From: a bacterium
GTDB lineage: Bacteria; Patescibacteriota; Saccharimonadia; Saccharimonadales; UBA4665
NCBI GenBank assembly: GCA_027448765.1
Contig: DAIDMV010000004.1
Location: 1-47,265, forward strand
DNA length: 47,265 bases
Direction of reading: 5' to 3'
Shown: in pieces, positions 7,117-15,214 of the stretch
How the letters are laid out: each line of letters starts with the position of its first letter
Position numbering within the stretch: position 1 is the first letter of the stretch
Translations under genes and position numbers: made by a program
Notes under the pieces: model-generated
What the model was told of the DNA's origin: nothing
Databases searched by the model: none
Seen by the model: the letters and a program-made list of their open reading frames with translations, nothing else

Positions 7117-7565
7117 TAATTTGCCTTCCTTAAGGCCGATGCCAAAGATTGAATGAAAGCTTCTGACGTAAAGGTTGCGCCAGATATAATTTGCACTTTC
7201 GATGATTGTTTCTGAATAGCTTCTTTTTTTAAAATTGGTAAAACTTGTTGATTAATATAGACTGAGGTTGAATGAGAGTTAGGGTACTGTAAAATATTCA
7301 AACCACTTAAATGATTAGCCTGAACAATAGCCTCAACCTGTACATTACCCCAATAAGCATTAGCGCTTTGGCCAATAAAATTACCGTTTTGAAAAACTGA
7401 CTTAGTTTTTTGATGAACAACGACTTTAGTCTGTTTACTCTTGGCACTATTGTTCTTAGGTACAGTAAATTTTAATTTATTATTTTGATAATAACGACGC
7501 GCCAATAGGCCATAACCTAAAATAACAGCAATAATTAATACACTGACAACAATTTTTTTCATCAA
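7116..7565 (-). CDS. Membrane-anchored FMN-binding domain protein, ApbE substrate
   Basis: This 149-residue protein has one N-terminal membrane helix (residues 4-22) and a short linker. The FMN_bind domain follows, with NAYWGNVQVEAIV, ILQYPNSHSTS and IISGATFTSEAF. Thr131 in SGAT (128-131) is the expected covalent FMN site. The domain should face outside the membrane, acting as an extracytosolic electron carrier. It is the first gene of an operon with ApbE and the NqrB-FNR fusion. A layout with one short FMN_bind domain is common in actinobacterial flavinylation clusters, which raises the possibility of acquisition from a host. Two tandem ATGs start the gene; the first is used here. Confidence 0.9.
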   Translation of the reverse strand: MMKKIVVSVLIIAVILGYGLLARRYYQNNKLKFTVPKNNSAKSKQTKVVVHQKTKSVFQNGNFIGQSANAYWGNVQVEAIVQANHLSGLNILQYPNSHSTSVYINQQVLPILKKEAIQKQSSKVQIISGATFTSEAFIQSLASALRKAN

Positions 7566-7608
7566 TTAAACTATTTTAAATTAAGTTGACTTAGAATATG
7601 CTTAACTT

Positions 7609-8313
7609 TTATTGCCCAAAACGACGATGAATTTGTTGAAACTTTTTTAAAGAATAGTTCAAGTCAGTCTCATGAAAATCTGGCCAATATTTTTTCGAAA
7701 ACATTAATTCTGCATAACTAGACTGCCAAGTCAAAAAATTAGATAAACGTTGCTCACCTGAAGTTCTAATAATTAAATCAGGTGGTGGTACATCAGCCGC
7801 ATAAAGATGTTGGTTGATTAAGGGTACAGTAATTTTATTGGGACTAACACCCTCAGCTACTATCTTTTTAACTGCGTCAACAATCTCTTGTTGACCGCCA
7901 TAATCTAAACATAATAAAATAGTTCCTCGTGTATTATGCTCAGTTAATTTTTCTGCATCGTGAATAGCAGTTAACATAGCAGCACCAAGCTTTACTTTGG
8001 AGCCAATTACCCTAACCCTAATATTGTCTTTGTGTAATTTTTTGATTTCATGGTTTAAAACCCATCTCAATAACTTCATAATATCCTTAACTTCTTGTCG
8101 GTCTCTTTTCCAATTTTCAGTTGAAAAGACATAAGCTGAAACATATCTTACCCCATATTTAATTGCTGCTTTAGATATTGTTCGTAAATTTTCATAACCT
8201 TGACGATGACCTTGCGCTACACTTAAATGATGTTCTTTAGCCCAGCGTCTATTACCGTCAAGAATTAATCCGATATGAGTTGGAATTTCAGAAGGATGAG
8301 ATTTATTAGACAT
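7609..8313 (-). CDS. uppS: Isoprenyl transferase (undecaprenyl diphosphate synthase)
   Basis: This 234-residue cis-prenyltransferase makes the C55 lipid carrier for peptidoglycan precursors from FPP and IPP. It contains the IPP/Mg site HIGLILDGNRRWA (residues 13-25), the block YVSAYVFSTENWKR, and the C-terminal signature DLIIRTSGEQRLSNFLTWQ. Length and motifs are normal. It appears to be transcribed alone from a leaderless promoter: an extended TG-A-TATAAT box ends six bases before the ATG. Confidence 0.95.
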   Translation of the reverse strand: MSNKSHPSEIPTHIGLILDGNRRWAKEHHLSVAQGHRQGYENLRTISKAAIKYGVRYVSAYVFSTENWKRDRQEVKDIMKLLRWVLNHEIKKLHKDNIRVRVIGSKVKLGAAMLTAIHDAEKLTEHNTRGTILLCLDYGGQQEIVDAVKKIVAEGVSPNKITVPLINQHLYAADVPPPDLIIRTSGEQRLSNFLTWQSSYAELMFSKKYWPDFHETDLNYSLKKFQQIHRRFGQ

Positions 8314-8319
8314 AACAAA

Positions 8320-8325
8320 ATTATA
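8320..8325 (-). promoter_or_regulatory. -10 box of uppS, leaderless type
   Basis: TATAAT reads on the minus strand at 8325-8320, preceded by TG-A (extended -10), and is followed by exactly six bases before the ATG at 8313. Transcription would begin at or next to the start codon. Confidence 0.6.
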
Positions 8326-8347
8326 TCACTTTAACTTGAAAAGTATT

Positions 8348-8836
8348 TTAATTTTTTGACAATTCAATAATTTTATTAAATACATTGTTCCAATAAAGAA
8401 ATAAACTATTAACATTCTCTTCGGCCGCTAAATAAATTATTTGAGCCGCATTCTCATTTTTGTCTTGAACGTATTGCTCAAACAAATCATAATAACCGTC
8501 GTAGATATTAGTTTTAAAAATTAAGGGATTATCTGATTGATTAGTAATACCCATCATATTAGCAGCCACCACTCCAATTGGAATAACTAAATTAAGCCTA
8601 CGAGATTGTTCTAAATTTTTAATTGAAGCAAAATCTATTAAATCTGGTTGACGAAAATTAAACGAATTTAGTAAAGCGGCTTTTTGTCTCACAGCCGAAT
8701 TTTTATACTCCACAACATCCTTAATACGATTATCAAAATCGGACGGAGAGATAAAATTTAAGACGTTTTTAATCGGCTCTAGTTTTAAAGCTTCTCTTTC
8801 TTGATAAGTTCGACTCAACAAAGTAACTTTTTCCAT
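8348..8836 (-). CDS. Hypothetical soluble protein
   Basis: I do not recognise this 162-residue protein. It has no signal peptide or membrane helix. The segment RLNLVIPIGVVAANMMGI is the most hydrophobic, and the C-terminal third looks helical and acidic. It is a single-gene unit between the pilin operon and uppS, with its own leaderless promoter (TATAAT six bases before the ATG). Position next to the pilin operon does not by itself link it to pili. Confidence 0.62.
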   Translation of the reverse strand: MEKVTLLSRTYQEREALKLEPIKNVLNFISPSDFDNRIKDVVEYKNSAVRQKAALLNSFNFRQPDLIDFASIKNLEQSRRLNLVIPIGVVAANMMGITNQSDNPLIFKTNIYDGYYDLFEQYVQDKNENAAQIIYLAAEENVNSLFLYWNNVFNKIIELSKN

Positions 8837-8842
8837 ATCATT

Positions 8843-8848
8843 ATTATA
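8843..8848 (-). promoter_or_regulatory. -10 box, leaderless type
   Basis: TATAAT on the minus strand is followed by AATGAT and then the ATG at 8836, a six-base spacing that implies a leaderless mRNA for the unknown gene at 8348-8836. Confidence 0.58.
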
Positions 8849-8887
8849 GACTATAGAGTCTAAAAAATCAAAAATATGGTATTTTAA

Positions 8888-9925
8888 TTAAAGACACGGC
8901 CCTCTCGTATTGCCCGTAGTTTTATTGACCAACAACTGTTTACAAATACTACTACCAGTCTGTAGGGCGAATAAGCCATGTGTGTTTAAATCATTTAAAT
9001 TTAAACCGCCTATACCAGTATTAACTGTCACTAAGATTCTTTTTAAGACATTATAACCCTTCCCAGTTGAATCAATTTGAGCTTGAGCATTGTAAAGTTG
9101 ATAGCCATTAGAGGTTTGCTCGGCTGATTGAGGGTTATAACCAGCCGAAACATATAATTTTGTTGTACTATAAAGTGGAATAACATATAAATAGTACTGA
9201 TAATTATTCTTTGAAGTTGATGGTATGGTTGAACCAGAAACAGGTATCGAAGCGTTACACCATACAGCACAATCTATCAGACTATTACCACCGTTATTCC
9301 AATTAAATTGATTAAAGGATGATGGGCTCAGATAGTATGTATTGGCTTGAGAGTTAATACTGCTTATATTCTGCCCAGACAAAACTGAAACCTGTAATAC
9401 GCTAGCCGGACAATGATATTTGTTAACACTAACAAATTTATTTTGCTGTGATTGACATATATTAAAATTAGACCCAGTAGAAGGATGATTACGCCAAGAT
9501 AAATTAAGATAATTAATGGGTGCTTGGTTTGATTTAATCGGAATTAAAACCGCAGAATTATTTTGAATATTGTATATTAAATTAGTTGGATGAAAATTAA
9601 CCATTAAGCAAGTCCATTGATTTTGACTTGAACTATTCTTCAAATAATTAACTGAAGACGTATATTGTTGACAATTAGTATTGGTTGCAGAAGTTGCTGA
9701 ACTGTAAGAAGTCGGATTACTAATAATTTGATGAATTTCATAATTAACTCCCGACTCGGCCGAATAAAAAGCTTGCGTTGATAAAGCTGAATTTAAAGCA
9801 TCTCTTTGTTGAGCCAACGACACCTGGGTAAACCCTAAAGCAATTAAGGTTAACACCAAGCTCATAATCATAGTAATAATAATAGCCGCAACACCTTTTT
9901 GATTATTTAATTTCATATATTTCAC
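8888..9925 (-). CDS. PilX/GspK-like minor pilin
   Basis: This 345-residue protein has a short prepilin leader, NNQKG, followed by the hydrophobic helix VAAIIITMIMSLVLTLIALG. Glu at position 5 of the mature protein is missing, as in GspK and PilX, which cap the pseudopilus tip. FYSAESGVNYE (about 52-62) matches the PilX N-terminal AEAG/AESG signature. The large C-terminal ectodomain contains several Cys, which may form disulfides. It is the last gene of a four-gene minor-pilin operon and overlaps the PilW-like gene by four bases. It probably helps initiate type IV pilus assembly or forms an adhesive tip. Confidence 0.8.
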   Translation of the reverse strand: MKYMKLNNQKGVAAIIITMIMSLVLTLIALGFTQVSLAQQRDALNSALSTQAFYSAESGVNYEIHQIISNPTSYSSATSATNTNCQQYTSSVNYLKNSSSQNQWTCLMVNFHPTNLIYNIQNNSAVLIPIKSNQAPINYLNLSWRNHPSTGSNFNICQSQQNKFVSVNKYHCPASVLQVSVLSGQNISSINSQANTYYLSPSSFNQFNWNNGGNSLIDCAVWCNASIPVSGSTIPSTSKNNYQYYLYVIPLYSTTKLYVSAGYNPQSAEQTSNGYQLYNAQAQIDSTGKGYNVLKRILVTVNTGIGGLNLNDLNTHGLFALQTGSSICKQLLVNKTTGNTRGPCL

Positions 9926-10644
9926 TCATAATTATTATACCTGCTTGAAACTACTGTTGAAAGTCTTTGTATTGAACAAAATTCAATTGGATTATTGGGT
10001 ACGCAAAAAATTTTATTATTAGGATTACTAACTACGTAGTGAATTAACGCGGATGAAGTTTTAAAAGGTCGACAATTTAATTGACTTGTACTGGTTGTGC
10101 TACTTAAAGAACAAAATAACTGATCTTTAGATGCAAAGGCGATGTCTAAATTAATTTTAAATAAATGTAGGCTAGAGTCAATTGAAGTGATTTGAAAATT
10201 TAAAAGCTGCATATTGTTTCCCAATAAACCTGAATATTGACAGTTACTAATAGAACAAGCTTTTAATGGATTACTAGTTTGACCAATACAATTATTAATT
10301 TCCGTTAAAGGATTAACGGTCGTATTACTGTCAATTTTGTATAACTGATACAAAAATTCAGTATGGCCTACACAAAAATAACCCTGATAATTAGAGGAAT
10401 CATACGAACTAAGATAATTACCGTTACTAAATTCAACGGCCGACGTAACATTATTTAAAATATTACCAGAGGCTGTTTGAACATTGCCTTGACTAATCCC
10501 TTTAAAGTACTGATGATTAATGGTTAGAAGAGAAACTGCTAAAACTAAAAGCGCTAAAGAAAAAACAGCTGTTGCTATCATCAATTCTACGATGGTAAAA
10601 CCATTTTTTTTTATTTTTTGATGATTAAAATGTCTATAAATCAT
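9922..10644 (-). CDS. PilW-like minor pilin
   Basis: This 240-residue type IV prepilin-like protein has the class III signal KKNGFTIVELMIATAVF: cleavage after Gly, Phe at +1, Glu at +5. A long N-terminal helix is followed by a soluble ectodomain with about eight Cys. PilW/ComGF-type minor pilins have this layout. It overlaps its neighbours by four bases on both sides (ATGA type), as expected for a translationally coupled pilin operon. Confidence 0.82.
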   Translation of the reverse strand: MIYRHFNHQKIKKNGFTIVELMIATAVFSLALLVLAVSLLTINHQYFKGISQGNVQTASGNILNNVTSAVEFSNGNYLSSYDSSNYQGYFCVGHTEFLYQLYKIDSNTTVNPLTEINNCIGQTSNPLKACSISNCQYSGLLGNNMQLLNFQITSIDSSLHLFKINLDIAFASKDQLFCSLSSTTSTSQLNCRPFKTSSALIHYVVSNPNNKIFCVPNNPIEFCSIQRLSTVVSSRYNNYE

Positions 10645-11207
10645 GCAGGAAAACCATATCCACTACTAACAGAAGGATTAGTTGGGTTAAGATACAATCT
10701 ATAATACAAAATTTCTTGATTTTTTTGACTTGGTAAACCACCAGCACTGGCCCAATCAACTTTAAATTGAAAATTATAGCCAACATTAGACGGTAAGCCG
10801 GCTGATGTTAAGGCTGGAAGAGGGGTAATCTGAACCCGATATTTATACTGCTGGTTTTTAGTTGTTGGTGGTGATGAGCTATAGTTCTGGTTTTGATCAA
10901 AATAACATGGTAAATTCTCTAAACTGTTAGTTTTAAAATTAACGCAAAAAGGTACTTGGGTTTGGATTCTTTGATCAAAAGATGGTTTTTGGATATCAAC
11001 CCTTAAACCCTCTAATTGACTTTGAATAATATTAAGAGCGACTGTTTGGTTATGTGCATTGGTTTCTATAGCTAAATCACGATTAACTACCACGAAAACT
11101 GATACTAAGACAGACGCTAAAATTGTTATAGAAATTAAAACTTCTATAATGCTATCACCTCGATAACTGTTATTAAATAACTTAATTTGTTTTTTAATTT
11201 TTAACAT
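10641..11207 (-). CDS. PilV/GspI-like minor pilin
   Basis: This 188-residue protein has a prepilin signal near residues 18-24, RGDSIIEVLISITILA: Gly before the cleavage site and Glu at +5, with Asp rather than Phe at +1, an unusual but known substitution. The segment ALNIIQSQLEGLR matches the A..ia...lE.lr pattern after the helix of PilV/GspI proteins. The basic region before the signal is longer than usual. It overlaps the first pilin gene by seven bases and the next by four. Confidence 0.78.
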   Translation of the reverse strand: MLKIKKQIKLFNNSYRGDSIIEVLISITILASVLVSVFVVVNRDLAIETNAHNQTVALNIIQSQLEGLRVDIQKPSFDQRIQTQVPFCVNFKTNSLENLPCYFDQNQNYSSSPPTTKNQQYKYRVQITPLPALTSAGLPSNVGYNFQFKVDWASAGGLPSQKNQEILYYRLYLNPTNPSVSSGYGFPA

Positions 11208-11938
11208 TGATTTTGTAATTTTAAATTTACTCCTATTGTACCATTGCCTTCAGAAAAATAATAAACAGCATAACGACTTCTAGTCGATGTAATTAAATTA
11301 CTATAACAAACTACTACCTGATTAACTGGCTTTAATTGATTCTCATTGAATGACCCAGAAGATAATTTAGAGGTAGCCCTCTCCAAACCAAGACCTAGTT
11401 GCGAGCCACCTTTGGCACTATTAGAATTTATTGTAGCAATAAATTCACCCGAGTTGAGAGGTTGGTTCGAATTATAGGTCATAGAGTATAATTTTAAAGA
11501 CTGAGGTGTATTGACAAGACTAAAGTTTGTGCCATGATATAAATATGTTTCTTGAGCATAATTAGAAACCGGTAATGTTGAATTATTGTAAGTTGCACCC
11601 CAAATTTGATCAATCTTTAAACTATAGGTTTTAGGTTCAAAAATACTACCTAAAAAAATACAACTCGAACTAGTACCTAAAGGAGAAGTGCCTGGTTTGT
11701 CTTTTGCTAAGCCATTGCTGTAGCAATTATATTGATAATGATTATTATAATTAAAATATCCGTCACTATCATAGGCTAAATATTCAATATATTGACTTTT
11801 TAAAGTGTTGGCAGAGGTGACAAAAGCTGTTTCTGCTTCCTTACCATTTAAAGCGGCTATTGCCATAACAAATAATAAAGCTGAAATCGCTAAGACAATC
11901 ATTGTCTCTATAATAGTAAAGCCTTTTTTATTAATCAT
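11201..11938 (-). CDS. GspH/FimT-like minor pilin
   Basis: This 245-residue protein begins MINKKGFTIIETMIVLAIS, a canonical type IV prepilin signal with cleavage between Gly6 and Phe7 and Glu at +5. The helix is followed by NTLKSQYIEYLAYDSDG and an ectodomain with five Cys. It is first in the operon of four minor pilins (GspH/FimT, PilV/GspI, PilW/GspJ and PilX/GspK types). A TATAAT box lies 21 bases upstream of the ATG. No major pilin, ATPase or prepilin peptidase gene is in the window. Confidence 0.82.
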   Translation of the reverse strand: MINKKGFTIIETMIVLAISALLFVMAIAALNGKEAETAFVTSANTLKSQYIEYLAYDSDGYFNYNNHYQYNCYSNGLAKDKPGTSPLGTSSSCIFLGSIFEPKTYSLKIDQIWGATYNNSTLPVSNYAQETYLYHGTNFSLVNTPQSLKLYSMTYNSNQPLNSGEFIATINSNSAKGGSQLGLGLERATSKLSSGSFNENQLKPVNQVVVCYSNLITSTRSRYAVYYFSEGNGTIGVNLKLQNQC

Positions 11939-11971
11939 AATTAAAACTAGTTATGCTTAATTATAACCCAC

Positions 11972-13033
11972 TTACACTAAATCATAGAAAGACTTTATAA
12001 AATTCATTAAACCATTAATGACAAACTTGTCATGAGATTCAATAGCCAATTCACTGGTACCATATTTTACTCCGGCATAAATAAAATTATGACTACCATA
12101 AATAACCCTATCATCAGTAATTAAAATTTTAGCGTGTAGAAATTTTTTATCTTTAATTTGATGATGAAATAAATCGGGTGATATTTTTTTAATATAACGC
12201 ATATAGACCACCAATAAACCATGAACGATGTTAAACGGGAAATCATGTTTAGTGGGCGCATTATAAATAATCTGAACTTGAACGCCCCTCAGATAAGCCC
12301 GGTTTAAAGCTTCAATCAATCGACTGTCTGGAAAAAATTGACAGGTTAAGATAATTCCATGACGAGCATCGTTAATATTTTTAATGGCTCGCTCAAAAAT
12401 AATTGATTGTTTTTTTTCACCTTTATCAATTAATAGCTCATAATTATCGAATTTCTTTTGAAGATCTTCTTGTAAGCAAAGTTTAACTGATCCTTTTAGA
12501 CATAACCGTTGGGTGAAATCAAATAAAAAATTACTTAAATTGTCATCTTTAACTCGCATCATTGAATCAATTGATAAATTATCAATTAAATTAACACCAC
12601 CAAAATAACAAATATTATTGATAATGGTTAATTTAATATGGTTTCTGCCTTTAAATGGATTTGAAAAAGGTCTAGTCGGTTGATTTAAAAGCTTAACTTT
12701 GGCGCCTAATTTTTCTAATTGTAATAAATCTTCCTTAAGTTTAAAAAAACTACTACTATTTAAAAGACTAACGTTTTGACGTCTATAAAATAACGGGCCG
12801 ATTTTTGGCCCCGGTTGAAACATAAAATTGTTGGCATCTAAAAGTATAACTACACTAGTTTTGGCATTTAAAGCAGTTTTAATTGCTTGAAACAATTGCC
12901 AACCCCGTCCAACTCGAAAATCAAGTGACATAGTTAAAATAATCAAACGATCTTTAGCTGTCAAAAGCTTTGTGGTTTGAATTAATTCATCAATATATTG
13001 ATCTTTATCTAAAAGATCTAAAACTGGCATCAA
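11972..13033 (-). CDS. Phospholipase D-family protein (cardiolipin synthase-like)
   Basis: This 353-residue protein has two HKD half-sites: H132-x-K134 in GRNHIKLTII with the following GGVNL, and H300-x-K302-x4-D307 in FLHAKILITDD with GSHNF. Two HKD motifs form one active site in this superfamily, which includes cardiolipin synthases. The first motif lacks the usual Asp six residues after the Lys (it reads Asn), so activity may be altered. There is no N-terminal membrane domain, unlike typical bacterial Cls. It follows a small membrane-protein gene by three bases, and the two are probably co-transcribed. The membrane lipid role is inferred. Confidence 0.78.
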   Translation of the reverse strand: MMPVLDLLDKDQYIDELIQTTKLLTAKDRLIILTMSLDFRVGRGWQLFQAIKTALNAKTSVVILLDANNFMFQPGPKIGPLFYRRQNVSLLNSSSFFKLKEDLLQLEKLGAKVKLLNQPTRPFSNPFKGRNHIKLTIINNICYFGGVNLIDNLSIDSMMRVKDDNLSNFLFDFTQRLCLKGSVKLCLQEDLQKKFDNYELLIDKGEKKQSIIFERAIKNINDARHGIILTCQFFPDSRLIEALNRAYLRGVQVQIIYNAPTKHDFPFNIVHGLLVVYMRYIKKISPDLFHHQIKDKKFLHAKILITDDRVIYGSHNFIYAGVKYGTSELAIESHDKFVINGLMNFIKSFYDLV

Positions 13034-13036
13034 TGA

Positions 13037-13231
13037 TTATTTTTTCTTAATAAAATAAGCTATCAAACAAACATCAAAAGTGGCTGCCAAAAGTGGAAGT
13101 AAACCAATTAAAATCAATAAGTATCCCCATCGATTATGAATTAAATAACCGGCTTCAATTAAAACTGCTCCAATTATATTTCTAACTGAGCGACCTTCAA
13201 TAGTTGACATTTTTTTTACTAAATCCATCAT
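13037..13231 (-). CDS. Small membrane protein, DUF2892-like
   Basis: This 64-residue protein has two membrane segments: RNIIGAVLIEAGYLIHNRWG and YLLILIGLLPLLAATFDVCLI. The pattern resembles the DUF2892/YgaP C-terminal family. I chose the tandem ATGATG at 13231 as the start because an AAGGAG ribosome site lies at 13235-13240 (minus strand). A 12-codon longer frame starting at 13267 would begin inside an inverted repeat and is less likely. It is followed at three bases by the PLD-family gene. Function unknown. Confidence 0.75.
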   Translation of the reverse strand: MMDLVKKMSTIEGRSVRNIIGAVLIEAGYLIHNRWGYLLILIGLLPLLAATFDVCLIAYFIKKK

Positions 13232-13249
13232 AAACTCCTTTAAATTTAA

Positions 13250-13297
13250 TAACTTAACTAATTTCAATATAGCACTTTAATGAAATTAGTTAAGTTA
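13250..13297. repeat. Perfect 17-bp inverted repeat in the divergent yaaA promoter
   Basis: The arms 13250-13266 and 13281-13297 are exact reverse complements, separated by 14 bases. The repeat lies between two divergent start codons (13231 minus, 13313 plus). The spacer contains a TATATT box for the minus strand, and the TACAAT box of yaaA follows directly. It may be a shared operator or a hairpin. It also explains why spurious upstream extensions on both sides begin with the same residues (MKLVKL). Confidence 0.8.
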
Positions 13298-13300
13298 AGC

Positions 13301-13306
13301 TACAAT
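13301..13306 (+). promoter_or_regulatory. -10 box of yaaA, leaderless type
   Basis: TACAAT followed by AATCTC and ATG at 13313, a six-base spacing. It supports the internal ATG as the true start of yaaA. Confidence 0.6.
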
Positions 13307-13312
13307 AATCTC

Positions 13313-14065
13313 ATGAACATATTAATTTCTTCATCTAAAACAATGAATCATCCAGTCAATCATAAAATATCCGACTACTTAGCCGAATCTTCCCAACCAG
13401 TCTTTTATCAGGAAAGCCAACTTTTAATGAGCCAACTCCAAAGTTACTCAATCAATGATTTAAAGCAAATCATGAAAACATCCGATCAATTAACTGATCG
13501 AATTTATTATCAGATTCAACATTTTAATCAAGTGGATCAATTTCCAGCAATTTTTTATTTTAGTGGTGATGTTTACAAAGGACTCAATTCAATCAAATGG
13601 CAAAAATCTGATTATCTTTACGCTAATTCTCACTTAAAAATTATCTCTGGTCTCTACGGTATCTTAAAACCCTTAGATCTAATTCAAGCCTACAGGCTGG
13701 AAATGGGCTATAAAATAAAATTGGCTCATAATCAAAACTTATACGATTTTTGGCAAGACAAAATAGCCTTAAGTCTTCAAAACGAGTCATTACTTATTAA
13801 TCTATTACCTCAAGAATACTTTCGAGTTATTAAAAATTATTGTCAGCCTAGTCAATTAATTATCCCTCATTTTTTAACCAAATACCCTGGTAATAACTTT
13901 AAATTTGTAGCCATTCACGCTAAATTTGGTCGAGGGTTATTGGCTAGTTGGTTAATTAAAAATAAAACTGATCAGATTGTTGATTTTAACTTTAAAAACT
14001 TTAGATTTAACTCCGAACTAACTAACAACATACTCGAACCAATTATTGTCTTTGAACCTAATTAA
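13313..14065 (+). CDS. yaaA: YaaA/DUF328 peroxide-stress protein
   Basis: This 250-residue protein begins MNILISSSKTM and contains the family hallmark ISGLYGILKPLDLIQAYRLE (residues 111-130). In other bacteria YaaA is linked to lowering free iron during peroxide stress and binds DNA. I placed the start at 13313, not at an upstream ATG at 13280, because the shorter protein matches the family N-terminus and a TACAAT box sits six bases upstream. The extra 11 codons would come from an inverted repeat. Its stop shares TTAA with the convergent gene at 14062. It fits the redox theme of the window (Fur, Ni-SOD, glutaredoxin). Confidence 0.9.
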   Translation: MNILISSSKTMNHPVNHKISDYLAESSQPVFYQESQLLMSQLQSYSINDLKQIMKTSDQLTDRIYYQIQHFNQVDQFPAIFYFSGDVYKGLNSIKWQKSDYLYANSHLKIISGLYGILKPLDLIQAYRLEMGYKIKLAHNQNLYDFWQDKIALSLQNESLLINLLPQEYFRVIKNYCQPSQLIIPHFLTKYPGNNFKFVAIHAKFGRGLLASWLIKNKTDQIVDFNFKNFRFNSELTNNILEPIIVFEPN

Positions 14066-15195
14066 TATTGCACGTTAGTTGGCATACCAGTCATATTCAT
14101 CTGATAACCATTAGTGGATAATTTATATAAATCATAAAAATACAACAAAGCTCCCGGTTGGGAAGTAGCTGATTCTAAACCACCACCATTAGTAATAATT
14201 TGATGCCAATTTGGGTTGATGTTTGAATTAGCATAACTTGCAATACCATTGACGACATAAGGTGATCCCATAAAAAATTGTTCTGGACTAGTATAACCTT
14301 CATTAATAGCTTGTTGAGCATAAGCTTGGTTTTGACCATTATAAGCATACAAAATGTTGGCAATGTCAATTAAATTAAAAGAATTATTTTGCAATAAATC
14401 CGTCTTTACACCTGCTCTTTTAAGGTAGGTATTATTAATTAAACTAGCAGCGTTTTGACATTGTTGCAAAATCTCTAAATCATTTAGTTGATTTGTTGGT
14501 TGATAGTCAGCGCCTGTAATTTGAAATAAACCGCCTAAATCAACTGGATTATACAAATTCATGGCTGTTTCTCGAACTTCAATGGCAGCCAATAATTGCC
14601 ATGGTAAATTATATTGACTAGCAACTGATTCGTAAATTGGCTGTAATGATTTAACTACTTCTAGTTGATGACTAGTCCAAATATTACCCTGATACAAAGA
14701 AGGATCTAAATTACATTCAGCTGAATTAGCCAATTGATTAACGGTTGGTTTTGTTTCGGTCTGGTGAGTCGGTTGATTAGTAGTAGGCACTGAAGTTAAA
14801 TTATTTTGATTTAAAATAATTGGTGATTCGATTACCGGTGATGAAGTTGGACTGTTGACTATGATGGTTGGTTTTGTTTCAACTGAATTACCACCAGGAG
14901 AAGGTGGTAAATTTCCATTAATATTAATGGCTAAACCATTAATATTAAATTGATTAGGGTTAACGGTTGGATTTGGAGTTGGATTTGGATTTGAATTTTT
15001 AGCTTCAACTTTACTACTATTAGCCTCAACTGGTTTAACGACACAATTATTATTTAAGGCTACGCTAGTACTCACCAATCTTGATGCTGAATGAACTTGA
15101 TCAATAGTGTTAAGACTGACTAAACCTGAAGCCAGAGCCAAAAAACCAAGACTAATTCTTCGATGATTATGGATATTAAATCTTGATTTTTCCAT
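14062..15195 (-). CDS. Secreted lytic-transglycosylase-like protein
   Basis: This 377-residue protein has an N-terminal signal or anchor (ISLGFLALASGLVSLN, 14-29), a long Asn/Pro/Thr-rich linker (about 60-155) with NPNPTPNPTVNP, and a C-terminal lysozyme-like domain (about 175-320). In the domain, YNLPWQLLAAIEVRETAMN holds a candidate catalytic Glu (206), and LGGLFQITG and LYAYNGQ match SLT-type G-L-x-Q and AYN-G signatures. It probably cleaves peptidoglycan of its own wall or of a host cell. It lies downstream of a small membrane-protein gene (19 bases), with an AGGA ribosome site. The call is by motif pattern; glycosidase activity is inferred. Confidence 0.72.
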   Translation of the reverse strand: MEKSRFNIHNHRRISLGFLALASGLVSLNTIDQVHSASRLVSTSVALNNNCVVKPVEANSSKVEAKNSNPNPTPNPTVNPNQFNINGLAININGNLPPSPGGNSVETKPTIIVNSPTSSPVIESPIILNQNNLTSVPTTNQPTHQTETKPTVNQLANSAECNLDPSLYQGNIWTSHQLEVVKSLQPIYESVASQYNLPWQLLAAIEVRETAMNLYNPVDLGGLFQITGADYQPTNQLNDLEILQQCQNAASLINNTYLKRAGVKTDLLQNNSFNLIDIANILYAYNGQNQAYAQQAINEGYTSPEQFFMGSPYVVNGIASYANSNINPNWHQIITNGGGLESATSQPGALLYFYDLYKLSTNGYQMNMTGMPTNVQY

Positions 15196-15214
15196 CAGAA
15201 AATCCTAATTAAGA

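Noticed and set aside
9043-9270. A 75-codon frame on the minus strand inside the PilX-like gene
   Set aside because: It lies wholly inside a well supported pilin gene in another frame and lacks a ribosome site or family similarity. The same applies to frames at 14175-14369, 16571-16768, 18890-19078, 22521-22754, 29319-29588, 38782-39057 and 45234-45545.
13232-13312. Upstream extensions of both yaaA and the small membrane-protein gene, each beginning MKLVKL
   Set aside because: The matching starts arise because both are read from the two arms of one inverted repeat. The -10 and ribosome site positions favour the inner ATGs.
14991-15010. Short Asn-Pro tandem repeat in the transglycosylase-like protein as a mobile or phase-variable repeat
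   Set aside because: The units are few and the codons not identical enough to suggest slippage. It reads as an ordinary linker.
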